Under the pieces are notes generated by a model. The model saw only the letters and a program-made list of their open reading frames with translations, was not told where the DNA came from and did not search any database. From Gnetum montanum (lineage: Eukaryota; Streptophyta; Gnetopsida; Gnetales; Gnetaceae), in contig MNCI01004325.1 in the NCBI GenBank assembly GCA_015680685.1, positions 92,915 to 156,914 of the forward strand: a DNA stretch of 64,000 nucleotides, in the 5' to 3' direction. This document shows positions 24,116 to 33,939 of this stretch, in pieces. The position numbers and the translations under genes are program-made. Position 1 is the first letter of the stretch. Every line of letters begins with the position of its first letter.

Positions 24116-25400
24116 CTACATTATTTTGACAAATAGACCTTCATTGGGAAATTGATTTGATAAAGGTTCCACTCGATTGTTTGAATTCCATTTCAAACTT
24201 GATAGATGATCAGCTATTACATTTTCTATTCCTTTCTTATCAATCATCGTGACGTCAAAATTATGAGCCATTTGATCACTTTGGGGATGACCATTGGTTT
24301 TTTCATAAGAAATCAAGCAACACTATGATTTGTGTGGACATAGATCTAGTACCCAAGAACATAATGTCTAAACTTTTCAAATGCATACACCACAACCATC
24401 AAATCTTTTTCATTTATAATGTAGTTTAATTATGCTCTAGTAATGCTCCTATTGGTGTAGTGTATGTAGTATGGTCTATTCTAATCATCTAGTTGTGTTA
24501 GTACTACACCAAGTGCATAGTTAGAAGCATCAGTCATGATATGAAAAGGTCTTGACCAATCGAAAGATTGAAGGATTGGTATCTCTACTAATTTCTATTT
24601 CAAGGCTTTGAATGCCTTTTCACATGACTTAGTCCACTTGAAGAGTGCATCCTTTTTCATGAGTTCTACAAGTAGCTTGGCTATCTTTGAAAATTTTTCG
24701 ATGAATCTCCTATAGTATCCCATATGGCATAAGAATGATCTCAAATATTTCACTATTTGTGGCCTTTGAGTGATGTTCTAGATAACTCAAGTCTTTTTAG
24801 GATCTACCTCAATACCCTTTTGGAAGATTTTATGTCCTAGCACTATACCTACCTAGACCATGAGATGGCTCATTTTCTAGTTGAGCATTATATTGGTTTC
24901 AACACATCTCTTGAGTACCTACTCCAACCAGTCTAGTGCTTTTTTGAAATCCAACCTGTACATTGAAAATTCATCCATAAACATTTCTATGTCATTTCCA
25001 ATTTTCTTCTAAAAGATGCTTAATACAAATCTCTGGAAGGTGGCTAGCGCATTGCAAAGACCAAAGGACATTTACTTATAGGTGAACATTGCAAAGTTGA
25101 TCTTATTATATCCATTGTATCCATCTAGAAAACTGTAATATTCATGTCCTACAATGGTGTTCAAGAATTGATCCATAAATGGTAAAGGGAAGTGGTCCTT
25201 AAACATAGTTGCATTCAACATTTAGAAGTCAATGCAAACTCACAATGTGCTCCCCTTCTTTAGGATAATCACCAAAGGGTTTATCCATTCACTATCTGGA
25301 ATGGGATAAATGAATCCTTCCTTTAGCAATTTTTTTAGTTCTTAGTTGACTACTACTTTGAGTTTTAGGTTAAGCCTTTGTTAGGGTTGGCATTTTGGTT
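24116..25400 (-). pseudogene. reverse transcriptase / RNase H relic of element C
   Basis: The RNase H end is open at 24116-24316 ('FDVTMIDKKGIENVIADHL', homologous to 'FDLTMIDRKGTENVVANHL' in E). RT lies at about 24700-25330, with an altered active site 'MFMDEFSMYR' near 24960-24985 where YxDD is expected. The upstream 'P...KK' and fingers region (25200-25330) also matches E, but in several frames with stops. It would have made cDNA on the RNA template; it is now inactive. Confidence 0.75.
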
Positions 25401-25840
25401 TGACTATAGGATCCGTGTATATCCAATGTTGGCAAATTCATGGATCAATTCTTGTGATATCATCATAAGACCACATAAAGGCTATGGGCCATCTGTTTAT
25501 CACTTCCAACAGCTTTTTCTATTCTATTGTTAAGGTAACATTGATGATTACTAAATTTTTCTTATTTAGAAATGCATATTCCAATGTAGCTAGTAGGGCT
25601 TTCAATTCCAATGGTTCTAGTTCCATTATGTCTGCAATCTCCAAGTGTCCCCAGTCTATCTCCTCTTCTTGATTTATTCAAGGGTGGAAGTTTCTTTCTC
25701 TTAACTGCTCTAATTTATCAATCTCTTAAATGTAGACACTAATAATTAGCTCCTCTAGTTCCATGTATTTTTCTGATTCAACCTCTTCATTAGTGATTAG
25801 CCATTGGGTGCCTTTGTATTGTGTGGTTGCTACATACAGG
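25401..25840 (-). pseudogene. pre-RT linker and protease end of element C
   Basis: Minus-strand text matches E at 41700-42060: 'KGTQWLI' near 25800, an acidic stretch, then 'LE...M.YAFL' before RT. The protease active site and everything 5' of it are gone. The 'catacag|gcatacaag' sequence at 25833-25847 runs straight into the 5' LTR. Confidence 0.6.
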
Positions 25841-26659
25841 CATACAAGTCATGGGTGTGTATGCACAACCAGATCATAATCTATGGATAAGGTAATGTAA
25901 TTATGCTAGTAACTAGTTAAATTTTGAATTTTTGTCTTCTCATGTGGGCTAGTGATATCTAAAGGTATGGTTTAACTCATGGTGAGGTATAAGATAAGTG
26001 ATGTTGTATTGGCCATGTCTCCTAGCTATGATGGTAAAGTGTGATAATAATTCTAAGTTTAAGAAAAATAGTAAAACAATCTACACTGGCCTTATGCAAT
26101 GAGTATCCATTCCTAGCTTGTCATACACACCTTGGGCTTATGTAATTGTTACTAGGATTACCAAGTGAGTCCACTACTGAGTGAGTCAAGTGAAACCACT
26201 ACTGGGTTACCAAAGAGTTACACTTAAATGCTTGAAACTAGTCATACTCATTCCACTTTACGAATGAACAAGGAAAGTAAAGTACTTGGAAATGTAAATG
26301 ATTAAGTTAAGAGAATAGTAGAAACTATGCTAAGTAAAATAGTAAAGCTAAGTGGATGTTGTAATGATAAAAAAGCGATCTTGATCTTTATTTCCATCAC
26401 ACTTGTGCCCAAGTACAAAATATTTATATAAAGATTCTGAACAACTGCTTAACACCAAACTGTGGGCATTCACTCTATCACTAAGCTATGAAATTAAACT
26501 ACAAGAGTTTCAATATGAGTTAACTAAATTGTTGTTTGGATTGTGTGTCTAAGTGTTGTATTTATAGGTAGGCATGTGTCCTACGATATTGGGGATTTGA
26601 TATCGTGACTCTAATATTGGATGCTCAATACTGTAGTCAACAAAAAATGTGATTTATTA
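25841..26659 (-). repeat. 5' LTR of element C
   Basis: It matches 17541-18250 and extends beyond it with a TATA box (minus strand; gtatttatag at 26558-26567) and U3 words ('gatattggggatttgatatc', 'ctaatattgg') shared with A. The right end, tgatttatta, is a transition-decayed form of the tgactcatca end. About 25 bp of U5 are missing at the left junction. Confidence 0.85.
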
Positions 26660-26664
26660 GCATT

Positions 26665-27240
26665 CCCAAAACTATCGGGCTTTTTGTTTAGAGTTTCTCT
26701 TAGATGATCTGATGTACTTTGAATTTTTTAAATATTATTAATCATTGTTTTGGGTCCAATACTTCCTCTAGAAAAATTTGTGACTTGACCACTATAGATC
26801 TAAAAGGTCCATTTGATAAAAAAAAAGATCATTAAAAAGATGTAAGAGCAAGATTAGTTGTTAGAGTCACACTTGAGATACCTTTATATTTATCCCAAAT
26901 TATAGTAAAAAGTATCATGTTGGTTATATGTCAAGTCATACATATAGTTAAAAAGTTTCAAGTCTAAATTATGCCCCTTTTCAAGAATGTCTTACATACA
27001 CTATGATAATTTTACTAGTTTAGATATTGTCTCATTAGCAACTAAATTAAAATTTTACAAGTTTTTACATAGATGTAATAAAATAATTCATATTCATAGC
27101 CACTCAAAAAGAGGTTAGGTTTTCACTAATCGACTAACCTCTTTAGGATCCTTCCTAGATTAGAATTGAAACCATGACTATATGTACAACAAGTAATATA
27201 GTTAACATGACATTTTGATAGAGGTTAGGTAAAACATAAT
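26665..27240. other. unassigned stretch
   Basis: Non-coding. It presumably continues the sequence interrupted by element C. Nothing is recognised. Confidence 0.3.
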
Positions 27241-27261
27241 GGCATCTCAAAAGCTAGTAAT

Positions 27262-27330
27262 AGTTGGCTTAAGTGGTTATCTCATTACCTTGGTAGGCAC
27301 AAGGTTACTAATTAAAGTCATACTTCATTC
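27262..27330 (+). repeat. tRNA-like SINE unit 1 (decayed)
   Basis: 'tggcttaagtggttatctca' resembles a Pol III A box, and 'aaggttactaattaaagtc' about 35 bp later resembles a B box. It is the weakest of the four units. Confidence 0.45.
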
Positions 27331-27398
27331 ATTGATATATTTCACAATAATTCTTCTAAGGTATCATGTTGGCTATATGTCTTGGATGCACTTATAGT

Positions 27399-27574
27399 CA
27401 TTCTTTTGAGTTTGAACAATGAGGTGTTAGCCTAGTGGTACAACTCTTAGCTTGGTAACCCTAGGTCACAAGTTTAATTCTACTAGGTAGAATTGAGTTA
27501 TGAAATTCTATAGATCTTGGAGTGTACCTATGTTTTAATTATTTCGGGTTTGAACAACCTCCTTCCCCCCTTTC
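27399..27574 (+). repeat. tRNA-derived SINE unit 2
   Basis: 'gtgttagcctagtggtac' (A box, 27424-27441) and 'ggtcacaagtttaattct' (B box, 27464-27481) have tRNA-like spacing. A tRNA-unrelated tail follows ('tctatagatcttggagtgta'). The left lead 'cattcttttgagtttgaa' is repeated at the start of unit 3, so the two form a head-to-tail dimer. Confidence 0.7.
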
Positions 27575-27745
27575 CATTCTTTTGAGTTTGAATAATGAGG
27601 TGTTAGCCTAGTAGTATGGGTCTTAGCCTAGTAATCTTAAGTCATAGCTTCAATTCTCCTAGGTAGCATTAAGTTAAAAACTTCTATAAATCTTAGGGTG
27701 AACCTTTGTTTTACATATTTCAAGTTCCAATATCCCCCTCCTTCA
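27575..27745 (+). repeat. tRNA-derived SINE unit 3
   Basis: It has the same lead, A box (27602-27617), B-box-like 'agtcatagcttcaattctcc' and tail ('tctataaatcttagggtgaa') as unit 2, spaced about 176 bp from it. A tail-only copy follows at about 27765-27810. Confidence 0.7.
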
Positions 27746-27897
27746 AGTTCTAATTAGACTATATATCTTGGGATGTACCTGTATTATAAATATTTTAGGG
27801 CTCCAACACTACACCTCACTCATCCACCATCCCCTAAACCCACCACATCCCTCCAACACACATGCACCCTCCTTCCACATCCCATGCCTTAACCAAG

Positions 27898-27972
27898 AGT
27901 AATTTGTTAGCCTAGTGGTAAGATTCTTAATCTAAAAGCTCTAAGCTATGAGTTTAATTGTAGTAGCTATAG
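27898..27972 (+). repeat. tRNA-derived SINE unit 4 (head only)
   Basis: 'ttgttagcctagtggtaaga' and 'gctatgagtttaattgtagt' match the A and B boxes of unit 2. The tail is absent, and the unit runs directly into the first recognisable LINE ORF1 sequence. Confidence 0.6.
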
Positions 27973-28480
27973 GTTGCTTACCTCATTCCTCAATTTTTTT
28001 GACTCATTTAAATTTGATTTGGAAATATCAAGATTTGGATGATATCCATGCTTATTATTTATCAAACTCATTTTTTCTAGTAAAATTTGTTGATTCAATG
28101 ATGGTTTCTAAGACCCTTGATATTGGTGTTTTCAATCACCGTCATGCTTTATTGATTATTTAAAAGTGAACTCCATCTTTTAATTTAGCCTCTCTTGAAT
28201 TCTAAATGGTTCCTTGTTTTGTTAAATTGTTGAATATTCCATTAATTTTTGAAAAATTTGAAAAGGATATTGTCTCTCCTATTGGGCCACTTAAGCATTC
28301 TAAAACCTCACTTAAGTGAAAAATTCTTCTACTTGCCAGTAGAATTAATTATGCACAGAAGGTTATTTATTACAATCTTCTAAAGTCATATCACAATTTT
28401 CATCATGAGGGTCACATGTTTGATTCATGTCCTTTTATGCTATGCAAAAATGCAATACAAGCACATTAGCAACAAGCTAT
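27960..28480 (+). pseudogene. LINE ORF1 relic (DUF4283-like plus zinc knuckle)
   Basis: 'FFLVKFVDSMMVSKTLDIG' (28070-28125) matches the start of the DUF4283 domain. 'IPLIFEKFEKDIVSPIGPLK' (28235-28295) fits its end. 'HHEGHMFDSCPF' (28400-28435) is the remains of the CxxC...GHxxxxC knuckle that follows in plant LINE ORF1. An RNA-binding role is inferred from family. Confidence 0.6.
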
Positions 28481-28934
28481 TGTAAATGTGACTAAGGTTT
28501 CTTTTTCTAATGTTAAAGATTTTGCTAAGGTTTTTTTCTACAAATGCTACAAATCTTATGATGATTTCTTTTATTAACATTTAAATAGTTAGCCCACTCC
28601 TTTCTTTTACTACTATTCAATAGGATGTATCTTCAAGGATGGTTTTGATGAAATTAGTTTCAAAAAACTCTTTAATGATGAAGGGGAAACAAATATATAC
28701 TTCTAGGATTTTATAGAATCCTATTGTTGATTCAGAAGATTTCTAAGGATAAAAAATGTTAAGGAAGTCTATCTATTGGTGAATATATGCCAAATCATCA
28801 AAATGGTCAGCATGTTTAAGATATTTTAATTACTAATAATTCATTTGCAACTATTGGTTAAGATTAGAGATAATTTCTTTTGAAAATGTTTATTCAATTT
28901 AAAAGGTGGGGGCCTCATCCCCCTCTACCCTATG

Positions 28935-29620
28935 TAAATCTTTTCATGGAATGTTTGGGATCTTACTAATAGACTTTGGACAAAAGTTATGGTTACTTTT
29001 ATTGACATGGAACATTTAGTTCTTAATTTTATTCTTCTTCAAGAGATTAAGATTTCCAATTTTGATATAGTCATGGCTAATGATAGTATTCTTCATGATT
29101 CTGTAGTATTATTTACTAATCATAATATTGGTCAAGATGGTGTAGCTTTCATTATTAACCAAAATTAGTCTAAAAACATTATCTCTTATGGCAAAGATAA
29201 TTCTGTAGACTATGTTATTCTTTAAGGGGCTTTAGGTCCTTTTGTTATATGAAATATTTATGCTCCTACTACTTTTGCAGAAAGAATTATTTTGTGGCAA
29301 TTTCTTCTCAAAAGTTTTCCAACATTCCTTTGCTTTTTGGTGATGATTTTAATATGATTGAAAATTCTTATAATAAAATTGATGGAGTTTCTTCTTAGGT
29401 TGTAGGCCATGAGCTTTCTGTTTGGCATGATTATAAGGGGCAATTTTGTTTATCTTATGATGCTAGATCAAATGTTCCTTGTCATGATTGGTTTACCTAG
29501 TCTAACCTCCATGAAGGTACTAATTAGATTTTTGAAAGACTTGGCTAATTTTATTTTTCCAATTATTCTTCTTGGTTCTATGATGAAAAGGTTACAATTC
29601 ACAAAGATGTAACTCTTTTA
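28935..29620 (+). pseudogene. LINE ORF2 endonuclease relic
   Basis: Family landmarks in order: 'FSWNVWDL' (about 28943), 'LLQEIKI' (about 29035), 'GVAFIIN' (about 29140), 'NIYAPTT' (about 29250) and 'GDDFNMIEN' (about 29335). These are conserved APE-type endonuclease motifs. Internal stops and a frameshift near 29290 break it. Confidence 0.75.
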
Positions 29621-30099
29621 GATCATTTTCTAATTTCTCTTAGTTTGGAAATTCGTATTAAATCTCAAGTTCAACATTATGAGCTTTTTTGTATAAATGA
29701 ATCCTTATTTCTTACTCCTAAAAAAGATGTATTGAAATCTCTCTAGAATGTAGAAATGATACCCCTTGGTAATTTCGGTTTGCTTGATTAGTGGTTGTGT
29801 GCTATATATCATGTTCATAATTTTTCACATTGGTTAAGTAAGAAATATGCTAAGAGACAAAGGGATATTGAGAAAAAAAATGTGATGAAATTCAACAAAT
29901 CAACATTGCTTTAATAATGATCTCTTTAATATTAATCTTCAACAACAACTTGCTTATGTTCACTCAGTCAAACAAAAATGGAATACGCATAATTGTAAGC
30001 ATGCTTTCATTAAGAATCATTTCAACTGGTTGAATGTAGAGGGAGAACCATGTAAAGAATTTTTAAAAATTTTTAAAAGGTAAACGTAATTTTTCTATT

Positions 30100-31200
30100 A
30101 TTGACATCATGGTATTTGATGGTCAAACTAGTTTCGATCCTTTTATTATCAAAGGTTTTTTTCAAAGACATTTTCAACATGTATTTTTCTCAAAGGATTT
30201 TGATCATGCAAATTTTCTCTCTAATTATGATCATTTATCTAATATTGTTCGTAGTAGTCACAATCATCTTCTTGAATAGGATATCTCTCTTACTAAAAAT
30301 AAAGATGCAATGTTTAGCTTGGCCAATGATAAAGCTCTAAGTTTTGATGGAATTCCATTGAATTTTTTAAAAATAATTAAGATTTTGGTATGGACCTTTA
30401 TTGTGTTTTTTTTGAAGCCATTGAACAACATTTTCTTGGTCAAGAGTTAATTAGAGTAGTCATCAAGCTTATTCCTAATGATGGTAACCTTTATCACATT
30501 AGTAATTGGCACCCTATTAATCTTTTGAATTTTGTTTATAGAAATTTGGCTAAATGTCTTGCTAGAAGATTGAAACCTGTTATTCCTCAATTAATTACTC
30601 TAGTGCAAACTGGCTTTATCCAAGGTAGATATATTTTGGATAATATTGGAGCAATTTGAGAGGGTATGTAGTGGGTTGAGGATTCTAATTAAGACACTGC
30701 TTTTTTGAAGCTTGATTATGTTAAAGCATATGATAGAATTGAATGACATTTTATTATTACTTAGCTTCATAAATATGATTTTAATGAAAAATTTATTAGG
30801 ATGCTAGAGATTATTTTTGTAGATACTAATGCACTTGTGGCTACAAATGTTAGCATTACTAAGAGCTTCAAGCTTGAATGCTCAGTTAGACAAGGTTTCC
30901 CTCTTGCTCCTTATCTTTTCATCCTTACTATAGATTTTTTTATGTCATGTTATATATAAGGACCAAGAACATAATTTGCTACAAGGCATCTTTATTGAAA
31001 ATAATGTTTCTACTTTATTAAATATGCATTTTTCATATGACTCATTTTTTATGATAAACATGACAAATCTATTGCAAATTATATTTTTTTATTATGTTGA
31101 TAAATACTGCAAACTTTCAGGATCTCAAATTAATTAGTCTAAATCTTCTATCTTTTGCAATAAGTGGGTTTAAGAATGGGCTTTGTCTAAATCTTGGCAT
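30100..31200 (+). pseudogene. LINE ORF2 reverse transcriptase relic
   Basis: 'ALSFDGIPLNFLK' (30335) and then the open 30390-30659 segment show the hallmark plant LINE RT order: 'IKLIPNDGN', 'HPINLLNFVYRNLAKCLARR', 'LITLVQTGFIQGRYILDN'. Motif A is seen as 'KLDYVKAYDRIE' (about 30704). The catalytic FADD box is degraded ('FSYDSFF', about 31030). Confidence 0.85.
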
Positions 31201-32619
31201 TTTTTAGAATAGCCAGATGTTTTCAAACTATTAGGCATTCCCTTTTCCTTTGTTAGATCTTCAAAAACTTTATGGGATGTTACAGTGAAAATAAATTGAA
31301 TAAAAACTTAGTAAGTGGAAGGAGAACAAGCTTTTAATGACTAGTAAGTTTATTGTTTGTAAGCATATCATTCAAGTTACTCATGTATATCATTCTTCAT
31401 GTTGGACTCCTAGTATTTTTTCTTATCGTTGCATTGATCAACTTCTAAGAAATTTTCTTTAGAGTAGCAACTATTCTAGAAAAGGATTTTTCCATGTTGC
31501 ATGGGACATTTGCACTTCTCACAAAGAGGATGGTGGATTCTGATTGATGAATTGTTATAATCAGGGTATTGTTTTATGTGCCAAGTGGATGGTCAAATGT
31601 TTTTTTGGTAGAGAGCCTTGGAAGCTTTTTTTTAGAAGTGCATTAAGATGTGTAAGCCTAGAGGTAGTGGTTATTAGAGAGATATTCATTTTTTTAATTG
31701 GATCCTTTTTCCAAAATACATTACTATATCAAGTTCTATTATCATAAAACATATTTGGATGACTTGGAGTTTTATTAGTGATTTTTGGAACTTTAATAAT
31801 ATTACTATTTTTACCTCTATGCTTGATAATCTTTCTTCTTGGTAGCTTTCAATTAATAATGAACCATGGGCTATTAAGCGTCCACACCTTTCTAGTAAAT
31901 GGTGCAAGATTGACATTTCCTCCTTTTCATCTCTTTGTTTGCACTATTGCTAGATAACTTGGTTAGATTGTCAAAGTCTCTATGGCATTAATGTTTTTCA
32001 ATAGTCTACCCTTTTTAGTTTGGATAGAAGTGTAACTAATTAAGATTATCATAATTTTTTTTTTGATTTTTTAGATTAATGGCAATCATATTTTCCTATA
32101 TAGGTCAAATATTTTGTATGCTCTTATTAGTTCTAATACTAATATTTGGCCAATATTTAATTATCTCTAGAAGGTTAATCATAATGTGTAGTTATGGAGG
32201 TAGTGAGTTCGGAAGATATGGAATGCCATTTCTTAAAAAATTAGACATTCATTAAGTTTTTCCTATTGGTATTATGTGCTCTAATTTGGGTGTTCATGAC
32301 CTAAGATGTCATATTGGAAACATGGAAGATACATTATCCACTATTTTGTTTTTACTTGTCCCCTTGCTTGTAGCTCTTATACTTGATGTAACATGTATTT
32401 ACATGGTTTTTTCAACTATGATTAGATGAATTTTTATTTGGTGAAACTTCTCAACTTCAAGGATTTCTACTTCATAGTTGGTGTTACTTTCATCCTTCTA
32501 TTCTTTATACCATTTGGAAGTTTAGATGTAATGTGGTTTTTCATAGAGATTCTCCAACTAATTTTCTTCCTTTGTCATTTCAAGGTAACATCATTCAACA
32601 ACTAATGATTCAGTTGAAT
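31201..32619 (+). pseudogene. LINE ORF2 C-terminal region
   Basis: Broken frames show 'LCAKWMVKCFFGREPWK' (31570) and, near 32250-32560, text typical of the zf-RVT and tail region ('VFTCPLAC'). The same part of another LINE copy is element B. Confidence 0.6.
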
Positions 32620-32844
32620 NNNNNNNNNNNNNNNNNNNNNNNNNNNNNNNNNNNNNNNNNNNNNNNNNNNNNNNNNNNNNNNNNNNNNNNNNNNNNNNNN
32701 NNNNNNNNNNNNNNNNNNNNNNNNNNNNNNNNNNNNNNNNNNNNNNNNNNNNNNNNNNNNNNNNNNNNNNNNNNNNNNNNNNNNNNNNNNNNNNNNNNNN
32801 NNNNNNNNNNNNNNNNNNNNNNNNNNNNNNNNNNNNNNNNNNNN
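32620..32844. other. assembly gap (225 N)
   Basis: A run of N between the LINE D tail and the LTR of E. Open frames crossing it are artefacts. Confidence 1.
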
Positions 32845-32862
32845 AAAATCTCAAAACATAAC

Positions 32863-33789
32863 TAATGAGTGGCGAGGTACCCCTACGCCCAACCATACAA
32901 ATCACAAAGTGTTCACACGTGATCCAATTGAATTCTGTAGACTTCGTCATTTCTAGTGCACTAGCCCTTTAGGAAGTGAATCTAGACTTAAGGTTAATTG
33001 TTGTCTTCCCAATTACACTTGTGAAGTTCATTGGTATGATTAAGTGTAACTGAGGCATCTGATTTTTATCATTTTGTGTTTTATAAGTTGTTGCTTAAAT
33101 GTAGATAAAAGTAATTTGATTAACTAATCTAAATTAACTAATTAACTAACATTTAATTAATCCTAACATAAGTTTCCATTCCCACTTTTGATACACGTCC
33201 TGAACTCATGTATCCACTGCTAGGTGACCAAACGCTACACTACTAGATGTACCAAGCAATAATGCTGCTGGGATTACCAAGCAAATACATGTTATGCTTG
33301 AAGCGATCATACTTATGTATTTAATCTATCTAGCTTAATTACCTCATTAACTCAATTGCTAGAAAATATTTGTGAAATAATTGAGAATAATTAACAAATA
33401 ATTAAAAACATTGAATGCATAAATAAAATAGCTAATGTATCCAAAGTGCTACAAGGTTTATCAGAAAGCTCATCTTGATTGTTGCACACACTGTCGTGCT
33501 TAGGTACAACAATGCTCAAATAAAGATCCATACACTCAATGATTCCTGCTATGGGCACTCGGGGGAGATAATTCTAACTTTCAAATGAAAAAATGCAAGA
33601 GCTTTGCTACTACTAAAATCTACATTTACATAAATGTAGCCAGTAGGCATGTATTTATAAGCAATAGATAGACACTGCGTTGGCAGGGCCTCATCGATGT
33701 AGGGCAAGATGCGTGGACAAGGCCTCATTGATGTGGTCAACTACATTGATGAGACCTCAACGACGCAGCCAACGAACGACAACTTATCA
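32863..33789 (-). repeat. 3' LTR of element E
   Basis: It is 927 bp. The U5 end (taatgagtggcgaggtaccc) is the reverse complement of the A and F U5 ends. The TATA box (minus strand) is gtatttataa at 33651-33660. U3 (33672-33778) is built from 'ggcctcattgatgtggtcaa'-type words, unlike U3 of A, C or F. The left flank lies 18 bp from the gap, so the TSD cannot be checked. Confidence 0.9.
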
Positions 33790-33800
33790 TACCCCCATGA
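33790..33800 (-). other. polypurine tract of element E
   Basis: tacccccatga on the +, i.e. tcatgggggta on the minus strand, directly before the 3' LTR. Element A has the same tract at 11286-11296. Confidence 0.8.
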
Positions 33801-33939
33801 TTGAATGAAAACTCATCCTCAAGTTCTTTTACAAAATTGGAAAGGTATGAAATTATTAATTTACTTTTTCTTCAACAAAACAAACTAACTAACTTTGAAA
33901 AAACATGGAGTGCCTGGGTGTATGGATCAACACATTACA

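Larger units (their letters stand above)
17516..26659 (-). mobile_element. element C: Athila-like Ty3/gypsy element, internally deleted
   Basis: On the + strand the order is 3' LTR (17516-18250), ORF3 relic, internal promoter-like block, IN, RNase H, RT, PR end, 5' LTR (25841-26659). The outer ends read taatgag... and ...tttatta, decayed forms of the tgatgag/tcatca ends of A and E. Flanking pentamers are gcatc (17511-17515) and gcatt (26660-26664), a TSD with one transition. The gag, most of PR, the primer-binding site and ~25 bp of the 5' LTR are missing, and IN is shortened. The right flank continues the pre-insertion sequence. Confidence 0.85.
27940..32619 (+). mobile_element. element D: decayed plant LINE (ORF1 and ORF2)
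   Basis: The order of domains is that of plant L1-type LINEs: ORF1 with a DUF4283-like domain and CCHC-like knuckle, then endonuclease, reverse transcriptase and zf-RVT region. All are in + orientation and full of stops. About 4.7 kb are present. The 3' end falls into the assembly gap, so the poly(A) tail and TSD cannot be seen. Confidence 0.8.

Noticed and set aside
27424-27490. Genuine tRNA gene
   Set aside because: A and B boxes are present but the sequence does not fold into a credible cloverleaf and it is part of a repeated SINE unit with a non-tRNA tail.
32533-32950. 110- and 119-codon frames across the gap
   Set aside because: Most of each frame is N; artefacts.
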